From: Isohypsibius dastychi
Lineage: Eukaryota > Tardigrada > Eutardigrada > Parachela > Isohypsibiidae
Direction: 5' to 3'
Assembly (NCBI GenBank): GCA_034696485.1
Contig: JAQIWT010000168.1
Coordinates: 1 to 30,328, forward strand
Length of the DNA: 30,328 bases
This document shows positions 22,411-30,328 of the stretch, piece after piece. Positions within the stretch are counted from its first letter, which is position 1; the number at the start of each line of letters is the position of its first letter. The position numbers were made by a program, and so were the translations under genes. The notes beneath the pieces were generated by a model. It saw only the letters and a program-made list of their open reading frames with translations, was not told where the DNA came from and did no database searches.

Positions 22411-22781
22411 AGCGTCCAATATACCTCGTTGTGAGATGCTCGTACAAAGTGTTAGCAGATGTTTGATGTTTTACCGAGTTTTATCAAACATGCGCTAACT
22501 TTTTTGTTAACGCTAATACAAAAACATGATCAGACAGTTAGTGTTGTATGACGGAAAGTTGAAAAATTTCAACTCTGTCGAGCAGTTTCAAGAACAAAGA
22601 GATTTTTGTACGATCATGAAACATCGAACACAAACACGTTTTCCATTTATACTTTTTCTCGTGTACGATGATGTTTGACGCTAATTTGTTTCATCAAGGT
22701 ATAACTAGATTTTGTCAAACATCGTGCATTTATGTTTTTTGTTTAATCAAACACTGTGTTAGTGGAGGTATACTGGACGCT
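22411..22781. mobile_element. 371-base MITE with 17-base TIRs and TTA target duplication
   Basis: The left end is AGCGTCCAATATACCTC; the right end in reverse complement is AGCGTCCAGTATACCTC (16 of 17 equal). TTA flanks both sides (22408-22410 and 22782-22784). Copy A of the host repeat has a single TTA at the matching point, so it shows the empty site. There is no coding capacity; the interior has short inverted GTTTGATG/CATCAAAC-type words. A 3-base TWA duplication is typical of PIF/Harbinger elements, so a Harbinger-mobilised MITE is likely. I did not recognise the family from its ends. Confidence 0.85.
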
Positions 22782-23054
22782 TTAGGGGGCTCTTTACTTG
22801 TGACCCGCGTCCGATTATTGGGGTGACAAGATATTATCATAACAGTCGCAGACTGATGTACAATTTCGGACTACTGAATTCCGAACTCGTAACAGAACGG
22901 AACTGCATGCAATCTCCTTAAAACCCTGCCTGGTAGAGAAAATCTTTCAACAATGTCATGACTGGGGTATAAAGCCAGAGATCGAACAGTTTTCAACTGG
23001 GAAATATGGAATATCATGAAGATATGTCAGATCCCTCGTTAAAGACTCACGAGA

Positions 23055-23285
23055 AGAGAAGCATTAATGAACCAGAGATAACAAAGTGTTAATTTGAAAA
23101 GAGCAGTTGTGGAAGTGTAATCAATGAAGTCCATTATTAATAAGCTACCAAATGCCAACCAGTTCTTCTTCTCCATCCGTATATCTCTGAACCATAAAAG
23201 CATTTTGTCATTACAATTAAATCTTTCAATCGGCAGGCCCCCATTGTTTGAATATGGAAACATAGAATAGTTGATGACACTGTTA
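23055..23285 (-). repeat. Dispersed repeat block alpha, right copy
   Basis: Reverse complement of 7931-8150 with many exact stretches. The 74-residue minus-strand frame here (23039-23263) is interrupted in the left copy, so it is probably not a protein. Confidence 0.8.
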
Positions 23286-24066
23286 AATTATTGACGGTAG
23301 AATTGATCATTATCCTCTTGCGGAGAATAGATTTCGCCACTTGTTTCACACCTGCTGCCTCTCTTCATCAGGAGGATGATTGAGACGGATGTAATAACAA
23401 TTTTACTCGCAAAACTGATTAAATTACGGCAAAATAACAAAATTCAGATGTATCTTTGATTATCATTGCTAAAATGTACAGTGATGCATTTAGCCGGGTT
23501 TTGGTCGCGACTCCTAATCAGACCTAAGAAGAATACTCTGATGAACATCAGTATTGATGGTCGACGTCTGGAACGTTAACCGAAGCTTTTATAGTCGGGT
23601 TGTACGTGGGATCAAAATGCGTGTGCGTTTTCTTGTTTCATTGAAGTGGAAGCTTGCATGAGTAAACAGCAATCAAATATATGTTGATAATAATACTACG
23701 GTGACTTTTGATGATAATAACTTCGTACAACTCAATCATCGCTGGGCCGAAACAAGATCAAGTGGATCGGCTATCCAAAAAGCTTCCGCTAGTCCGGCAG
23801 TTCGAGTCATATGTTTTTTTATTAACCGCATTGTTGTAAGACGGTGAACTCAACATATTCCAAGTAGACCTAACCCAACTTCCACTTACAACCACTTTTA
23901 ATCATCATTACCGGTTAAGAATGCTTAGTTCCACATTCAAAAGGGTGGGATCGTTCGGTAGTGAAGTTTCAGATAACCCTGGCGGAACGCCACAGCGAAG
24001 TGTGCGAACAGCCACTTAGGCAATACTTTTCAAAAGCTAGTGATCACGGGAAATCCCTTCCATTTC
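23286..24066. other. 3' flank of the receptor gene
   Basis: No coding sequence is supported. TTTATT near 23818 reads AATAAA on the minus strand, about 250 bases after the receptor stop codon, and could be its polyadenylation signal. No kinase-homology or cyclase exon could be found here. Confidence 0.5.
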
Positions 24067-26942
24067 TTATAACAGAGACCGTTCGACGCTGTCATGTTGA
24101 GAATGGAGAAGATGAAATACGGGAACGATGTCGGACTCTGATATTATCCAGTAGTTGTGTCGCTTGTTTTCTCTATCTACCCTGAAATCGGGCAATTTTG
24201 GTATGGCGATTAATATCAAACATATACATGTCAGATCCAGGTTACTAACCAGTGCTTCCCCACTCCGGTAAGAAAAACAAGTACGACCAAGATGACAATC
24301 AATGGTGTCAGAAGAACCGAGAGCGAACTCGCTAAAAACTTCTATATTTTATGTACGCAAAAGCAGCCGCATGACGATGTTACCTTGTTTGTCGCAAATA
24401 TAGCTTCCACAATAATGGTGATCCGCTATTGGTGATGTAAGCATATTCAAAATTCCTGTGTTATTCCGCTCTAACCAGAACAAGCTGCCGTTTGCGCCGT
24501 ACGAAGCAAAAACCTTGAAAACGAACAAACTGTTCGGAGAGCAACTGACTTCCACATGAGGAATGCAAGAACCAAACCTCCATTCTGCCTGAATTGTTGT
24601 TGAACGCCATTACATCAATGTCTGGCACAGTGACTCCATTCGGCTTGATCGAGACCATTCCGCTAGTCAAAAACAATGGTCGAGCGAGGAATGTTTGGAT
24701 CATTCTGTTTCCTTGGCATGGGTTCATCTCAGAAAGACTGAAGTTCACCGCTGTTGCCCACATTTCCACCGAATCAAATGCTCCACGAACACTGTACAGA
24801 TCCATGGGCTGGAAGATTCGATTTTGTGGTCATGACCTTTTTCATACGGTTCCTTGCTTGTTGCAAATTAACCTTAAATTTCTCATACGTGATTCCGTAT
24901 GTTCGGACTGCTCGCTCTTCCAGAATCTGGTTGATATCTTCCTGACTGGCTTTCACAGGGGCTGGGGTAATGTATATTACGTTGCTGAAAGTCTCTGTCT
25001 ATTACATATCGCGATCACCATATCTAATAAGCATGGTTCATCAGAACAAGTAGAACTAACCAGGTATCTCGGTGCGGTTTCGAAGAGTACTGTTCCTCCA
25101 AAGAATTTATGCTGGCTTGGTTGCATGATTATGTAAACCTGTGCACACAAAAAGGCATTTATCGGACAGCTTGGTATTTAAGTTGTTGCCACGAACTGAC
25201 ATAGTGCTCTGTCATGTTGATATTCCTTGCTAACCCCTGAAATGTAACGCTAGATTCACTTGGGCTGCTTGGTCGTTTTGGGCCACGGACCTATAACTTA
25301 CTAGAAAACGAATCAGACATTCCGTAAAACCGCCAAAGACCAAGACTACAAAACATTGATTGAGCATTGTTAAATACTACGGTAAATGTTACACCAGCAA
25401 GCCACCTCTGCTCGTCTGTCGGGCGAATTTTAGCGCGGCGATCATCGAGCCCGTGTTGTTACAATTGAAGAAGACTGACTCGGCTCTCATGCCAATGCTA
25501 CGAGCGCTCCATATGAGCGGATCTCGCAGACCCATGTACGTCGGACTCTCCCCATATAGATATGTTAAGCGTGACCACATGTTTCGGGTACATACTGCAA
25601 CGATTGCAGCAGCGAGCCGATTTTGTGCACCGCTGGTCATAATCCTCCGAGTCTGAACGGCCAGACTGCCATCCTCGACACTGATTCCGCTAGAAAACCA
25701 ACAATACGTCACAGAACTGGTACTAAGCCGGATCCCAGCGATATTTCGTTAATCAATTGGAACTGTGACCATCTGGGTCGTCAGAAGGGTGTGGTCAAAG
25801 GAAGCAGTCCATGACCATCACTAACCTTCCCTGGATCTCGTTACCATTACCTTACTGAGGAAATTGCTAAGTGAACCACTATTTTCCCGCGTTATGTTAG
25901 TTGGATCAGGGGAGCTTCTTTTCGAGTGGTAGTAGTACTTGAATTTTATTACGTACAAGATATCACGGGTGTAGAGTTCTGATTTGCAGAGCTTATGTTG
26001 TGATTTGGAAGATATCGGTAAAAATTTCCACAGTCAACACCCTCCAGCTTCTCATACATCTACCCTAAGCATGCTAGGTCAGTAACCGGTGTTACAAACC
26101 ATTCAGTTTGACATCATCAGCTTCTACTAAAAATACATTTCAGTCACGTTGCTTGAAAAACATGGTACATCGCTTTTAGACCGTCAGAGAGCCGACCCTT
26201 CGTACGTTTTAGAGGCTATAAATTACTCGTTTTCCCCACGAAATCTGATGGACGTCCAGTTCTACGTGCTGCGATGTGTAGTTTTGTCCCCGGGAAACAA
26301 AAATGAGATGTTTTTGGCTAATATTAACTTTTGTGTAACTGCGGTAACTGTTTTGACTGCACATAACGTTTTCAAAAAACAATGGTGTTTGAACAGCGAC
26401 GCATGCAAGCCCTACTTCATAGCAGTCAGTGGATATCCAGCATCATGCACTTACAGGTTAAAACTGACAACATTCCATTCTGAAACGAAAGAGAGATCAG
26501 AAACCAAACCGCGATATTCATCATCTTAAACTTATACCTCTACCCATATCCATTGCAGTTTTTTCACAGCCTGTGTAAGTAGCCATAAATTATTAAACTA
26601 GACCGTGCAGATGAGTATTGTCGTGTTACCCGAGCTGATAAGAGCCATACAAACATTGGGCTCCTTCATTGCGTAGAATTCTCGAGCAGCAAAATCCGCA
26701 GTGACTGCGTCCATTTCAGGACAGGTCTTGGCGCTGTAGTTAGCGGCCACCAGAGTCAAGTGTATACTCTCTCGAAATTTGTCATTGACCTTGTCCACCG
26801 CAACGCTGAGACCGGCGCCAACATACCTGATTCCGAGCGTAAACGGGCCATCTGGCAGCAAACTTACGATTTTAACACGATAAACCGCCTCATTGACGGC
26901 AACGAGCAGCAATGCAAGAAATAACCTTTCGAATACAGACAT
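24067..26942 (-). CDS. Natriuretic-peptide-receptor-like membrane protein without kinase or cyclase domains
   Basis: Twelve exons: 26942-26630, 26570-26544, 26479-26455, 25689-25406, 25345-25302, 25236-25201, 25138-25061, 24998-24873, 24808-24578, 24513-24384, 24331-24250, 24181-24067. All joins are GT..AG and in phase, giving 496 residues; introns are 52-68 bases except one of 765. It opens with a signal peptide (hydrophobic to about residue 19). A periplasmic-binding-type ligand domain of the ANP-receptor family follows: YRVKIVSLLPDG, ISSGCEKTA, EWNVVSF, GISVEDGSL, ARQTSRVLVFGG, NINMTEHYVYIIM, VIYITPAP, RGAFDSVEMWA, DHHYCG. A single membrane helix (LLTPLIVILVVLVFL, about 434-456) and a tail of about 38 residues end it. 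The tail has NYWIISESDI, like the WxIxxxDI that precedes the kinase-homology domain of receptor guanylyl cyclases, then a stop. NPR-C, which clears ligand, has this layout and about 540 residues. A pseudogene cut at the 3' end is the alternative. Confidence 0.8.
25690..26454 (-). other. Unusually long intron 3 of the receptor gene
   Basis: 765 bases, against 52-68 for the other ten introns. Its donor (GTAAGTGC) and acceptor (TTGGTTTTCTAG) are good. It contains most of an antisense open frame, 26144-26529 on the plus strand. Confidence 0.6.
26144..26529 (+). other. Antisense open frame within a receptor intron; identity unknown
   Basis: A plus-strand frame of about 128 codons opens right after an acceptor-like TACATTTCAG. 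It has no ATG near its start and runs over one 25-base receptor exon. Parts (FYVLRCVVLSPGNKNEM, then FLANINFCVTAVTV, a C-x6-C pair and YFIAVSGYP) faintly resemble cystatin order (QxVxGxNY, Cys pair, PW), without the key residues. It could be a nested gene exon or chance. Confidence 0.2.
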
Positions 26943-27040
26943 TGGTGATCTAAGAAAAAAGCGATCTGGGATATTTCTGATCTACTCTCGGACTATATGG
27001 AGATCACGTAAGCTGGAGTGGGATTGGGGCATAAATGATT

Positions 27041-28206
27041 CTACGATATGGCCAGAATCATGTTTCTCCAGATGAGAGAGCAAATTCTTGGCGTGAGGGT
27101 AAGACAAGTCGTTGCGAAGTGAATCCAGGAAGGGAATGATTTTTTGATGAGCAGTGCGAAAAATGCCTGCGGACTGTAGCGGTTCTTGATGTAATCACTT
27201 TCTTGCACAAAGATGTGACCTTTACTTGACTCCAATAGGCACCCCGGTTGAATGACCTAATATCATGGCTGGAAGCCTGAAAAAGTGCCAGCATGAGTTT
27301 CGTGTTACATTCAATACGCCCAGAAGATGTGATTCCAATGAGAGCTAGCAATATCACTTGTTCTGATCGATTTTAACGACTTCAGAAAAGCCAACGATAT
27401 CCAGCCTGTCTCTGAAATTTTCGAAACTTCCAGAATGGCAAATTGCATATTTCTAACGCAAAGTCTCCTGGTCTGGGAACCACATGCGCTGCACGACTTG
27501 CGTGAACCCCCACAGGGAAGCTCTTCTGTTCGTATCAATATCATCATTACTTTCCGTCAGCCGCTGACAGTTCGTTAGGTGATTTGAAATGCGGAGGAGT
27601 ATTAGAATAAAGAGTCAGGATTAATTGGACCGTAGCTCTTGTAACAGCTTTAACAGGCTACCGCGCTGGCCGCATGATCTTGGGAGCCCCATTTCCGAAA
27701 GCACTGCTATCGAAGAGAGTGTTAACGAAATTCAAGATCTGACATTTCAGCAGAAGGACACTCAGATTGAAACAAGTTTTCGTTTGGAATACCAAATCTG
27801 AGTGAAAGTCCCGATTTTTGAAAGTTCACTGAAAAAAAGTCACGCAAGATTTTGCGTAACTACTCGAGGATCGAAGAAGTTTTCAGTTTCCATTATTTGC
27901 GGCGCTCTTATTTCTTGCTCGAGACAAGTGGAAATGGCGATCGAGAATAAGTGCTATCAGATTGGACATGGTTTTTGGTTGGACTACTACTGAGTGGGAG
28001 GTTAACTTTCGAAATTACTCTTCCAAGTTGGCTGAATTTCGCGGTGGAGTTGTCATTCCTGAACGCAATATCGTAAACCAATTCCGCTTTAGATATAACT
28101 AGATTCAAACGACCTGAACATTCGACCGCTTGAACTAGACATTTACAAACATTCAAAAACGCAAGATCACCAGAACGCATATTGTGACACCATGCAAGCA
28201 TACGCC
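27041..28206 (-). other. Possible multi-exon gene or gene remnant, unresolved
   Basis: The minus strand holds several short open stretches with good acceptors: GACTTTTTTTCAG before 27828 (NFQKSGLSLRFGIPNENLF), GCACTTTTTCAG before 27276 (LPAMILGHSTGVPIGVK, then a GTAAAG donor at 27225), and GGTGCAG before 28206 (MLAWCHNMRSGDLAFL). A chain with introns of about 46-81 bases can be joined in phase, but other frames look equally protein-like, including one needing single-base shifts. I recognise no family. It may be a real gene with tiny exons or a decayed copy. Confidence 0.25.
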
Positions 28207-28246
28207 TGCACCAAAAAACAGCTCGTTGTAGAAAATTTCAACGTTG

Positions 28247-28845
28247 TCACTCATCGAACAAATGAAAAAGCCATTGCATGCCAAGAAAGTTGAATTTCAT
28301 CTTCTCCGATCTTACTGGATCACGCATCTTGTCCAATTCCGTAAGTGACTTCGGTTGCTTTGCATTTGATTCCAACATTTCCAAAACATCAAGGCCGGAA
28401 TCAGCGGAAAGATCACTGGTTTGATTTCCTTTCTGTCTTTTCAAGCTGAACACCGAAACGCTGTTCAGCCAGCTTCCACGAAGTGCCATGCAGCGTCCAC
28501 GCTTTTTTGCATCGTTGTGATTGGTGCATTGACATGGTGAAGCGCATGGGTTTTGGTCGCCTGGCCCACAGATTTGACTTGCAATACATTTCGGAACTTC
28601 TTTCCTCACAATTGGCTTCTCGATCTCTAGAATCAAAAACGTTACCGTATCATGAGCAATCACCAGATCAGATTAAGATATACTGCAAATGACGTACTTT
28701 TTAGATTTTGTAGCGGATTACGACTTCGTAGTCCAGGAGATCGAATACGAATGTTTGGAAGCCGAGCTCGCTGTTGTCCGTTTATCACCAAGAGTACTCC
28801 GGAACAAATGGATAACGCTAAAAGATATGGGATCAATGTAGACAT
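28247..28845 (-). CDS. Small secreted cysteine-rich protein (knottin-like spacing)
   Basis: Two exons, 28845-28698 and 28626-28247, join across a 71-base GTACGT..TTCTAG intron in phase 1 to give 175 residues. It starts with a clear signal peptide (LLALSICSGVLLV, to about residue 23). Six cysteines follow at 63, 69, 77, 81, 83 and 95, spaced C-x5-C-x7-C-x3-C-x1-C-x11-C, close to the inhibitor-cystine-knot order of small secreted proteins. A basic stretch (KPIVRK) before the first Cys could be a processing site. The tail after Cys95 is long, charged and Cys-free, which is unusual. GATCCA|GTAAGA near 28315 is an alternative donor, so the real C-terminus may differ. The family is not recognised, and no specific activity is implied. 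Confidence 0.6.
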
Positions 28846-30073
28846 GATGCTAAGGGTGCCGGGCCATTCGCGGAGAGCTGTCTTGTTACTTTGCAGAACG
28901 AATGTTCGCTGGGGTTAACTAGAGTGCGTAGATGTCATTTGTGGTGCGAATGAAGATAAAACATTATGTACATGGAGTGACAGCCTTTCAAAGACTCGGA
29001 ACCAGTTAACGAACAGCATTTGACGTCATTTCTAAACAGTGAATGGGTTGTAACTGCATATGGGATATCATTTGCGGTTTCCACATAAAAACACTTTGTT
29101 CTTACCCGAAGAGTGGCTCATCTGACAAATGACTGGAACTGGAACTAAAGAATATCTTGACGTATAATATGTTATGTAGTTTTGAAGTACAATATTGTGC
29201 AATTTGTCAAGCTCAGTTGATGTGGCGGTACTTACGGTTAGTGAGAACAACAGCAAGCGACACGACTTCGAAGTCTTCAATGAACAGTCGATCCCAGTAT
29301 TTAAATGAAACGAAGATGATTTTTCACCGTTCATTACAATGCACATAATCTTTAGAAACTTGCAGCCTGTCAAAAAAGTCTGAGTCGATTACTGTTATCA
29401 ACCTTCGTTCTCAACCCCCTCACTGGTGTTAATTTGGAACAGTAAAACTGCTAAGTTTAATGGCTCATTTCGCTAGCCAATGCCAAGGACTGAAGTTGGG
29501 TGCTGTATTGAACCAAGATAGGAGGAAGTCAGTGGCATCCTGTGGGGATCATTTATAGATTAAGATCTCGTCGATTGCTTCAAACAAGCGTACGGTTAAA
29601 CTTACTCCTTGGAATTTAGTATCTCCAGAGGTCACCGATGACGCCATCTTAACGCGTGTGGACCCGTTAGGCAGCAGTTTCAGACCTCGCGAGGACGTTC
29701 TCGTCGCGGAATAATTGAAGTGGACTTGAGATACCGGGTTGCTTTACGGAATTATTTAGTCCACAACGTACCGAGAGTATGCGGCTGACGTAGAAGCGCT
29801 TGCGGTTGCCGATGTGATCAACTTTTTGCACCAAGGATGTAAGGAAGATATCTTAAAAGAGCACCGATGGATGTTTATTTCGCATGGTTACAATAACCAT
29901 GTTTACAAAAACACGCGAGAATTTTCACCAAAAACCCATGAAATACTGGACCCCTGTCCCAATTCTCAGACTGGCGAGGAAATCCTCTCTTCCCAAAGCA
30001 TCAAAACCATAACATCACAGACATTTAAAAATGAAACCTTGTAAACCCCGGTTTTCTAAGTTTATGGCTCTGC
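28846..30073. other. Spacer between the cysteine-rich gene and the chitin-binding gene
   Basis: I cannot support a gene here. Two strong minus-strand donors (GTAAGT) follow short open stretches, one ending at 29236 (FIEDFEVVSLAVVLTN) and one at 29606 (LKLLPNGSTRVKMASS). They may be exons of an undetected gene or decayed copies. Confidence 0.35.
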
Positions 30074-30328
30074 TCAAGCTTCCACTCGGTATGGACGAGA
30101 TGGCTTTCGGGGTGGCTGAGGCTGGGGCTGTGGTTGAGGACGAGGTCGGCTTGCGGAAGGGTCTTGTGGTTTGTAAAGAAGGCCACCAATCGTAGCTTCC
30201 ACTTGATCATCCAAAAGTTGCTCGTTCTCCTTGTACAATCGGCTGTTAGAGTAATCACGGAACTGAGCAGATTTGCTGCAGTCGACATTGAAGAACCAAT
30301 CGCAGGTCAAAGTAATTTGATTGAAGAG
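30074..30328 (-). CDS. Chitin-binding (CBM14/peritrophin-A) protein, C-terminal part
   Basis: The last 84 codons of a minus-strand gene that continues beyond the window end, open from 30328. LFNQITLTCDWFFNVDC is the C-terminal half of a type-2 chitin-binding domain of the arthropod cuticle or peritrophic kind, with its last two cysteines and the aromatic WFF cluster. A Tyr- and acid-rich segment (SNSRLYKENEQLLDDQ) follows, then a low-complexity PQPQPQPQ-type Arg/Pro tail to the TGA. It should bind chitin outside the cell, probably in cuticle. The N-terminal part and the other domain cysteines are out of view. Confidence 0.85.
   Translation of the reverse strand, partial: LFNQITLTCDWFFNVDCSKSAQFRDYSNSRLYKENEQLLDDQVEATIGGLLYKPQDPSASRPRPQPQPQPQPPRKPSRPYRVEA

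Larger units (their letters stand above)
21920..22870 (+). repeat. Dispersed repeat copy C, inverted relative to A, split by a MITE
   Basis: Reverse complement of 9280-9860 plus an inserted 371-base element (22411-22781). Without the insert, the flanks TTGACCGTTA and GTCCGATTATT line up with copy A. Confidence 0.85.

Noticed and set aside
23039-23263. 74-residue minus-strand frame in repeat block alpha
   Set aside because: The same frame is broken early in the left copy of the block, so it is not maintained.
24594-25136. 180-residue plus-strand open frame
   Set aside because: Exactly antisense to receptor exons that assemble in phase; a shadow.
25360-25656. 98-residue plus-strand open frame
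   Set aside because: Antisense shadow of the receptor exon 25689-25406.
28652-28918. 88-residue plus-strand open frame
   Set aside because: Antisense to the signal-peptide exon of the cysteine-rich gene; no domain of its own.

Overview
The window is animal nuclear DNA. It has spliced genes, many with introns of only 50-70 bases, long AT-rich spacers and no operons, RBSs or CRISPR. An arthropod-type chitin-binding domain, a rhodopsin-family GPCR whose DRY box reads DRAWS, and a natriuretic-peptide-receptor gene cut into tiny exons point to an ecdysozoan. A tardigrade (Hypsibius-like) is my best guess; that placement is inference.

Layout. (1) 1-7627: two tandem, same-strand genes for secreted VIT+VWA proteins (the first cut by the window edge), with an intronless GPCR between them on the minus strand. 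(2) 7.9-10.1 kb: copy A of a dispersed repeat whose core reads as a spliced protein-coding sequence with a THAP-like start. (3) 11.9-18.8 kb (5' UTR probably from about 11.1 kb): a three-exon gene for a BH3-only apoptosis initiator. Its BH3 helix is almost that of vertebrate Bim, and its N-terminal and C-terminal motifs match Bmf. Repeat copy B lies in its second intron. (4) 20.6-23.3 kb: further repeat blocks, inverted relative to copy A. Copy C here is broken by a frameshift and by a 371-base MITE with 17-base inverted ends and a TTA target duplication; copy A supplies the empty site. (5) 24.07-26.94 kb, minus strand: a 12-exon receptor with an extracellular natriuretic-peptide-receptor-like domain, one membrane helix and a short tail. 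It has no kinase-homology or cyclase domain, so it resembles a clearance receptor (NPR-C type). (6) 28.25-28.85 kb, minus: a two-exon secreted protein with six cysteines in knottin-like spacing. (7) 30.07 kb to the window end, minus: the 3' end of a chitin-binding (CBM14) protein.

Nothing suggests that these genes form one pathway; they are ordinary neighbours. The most notable content is the Bmf-like BH3-only gene in an apparent ecdysozoan, the cyclase-less natriuretic-type receptor, and the repeat family with a coding core and a nested transposon. All exon joins were worked out by hand from splice consensus and reading phase, without transcripts or database searches.
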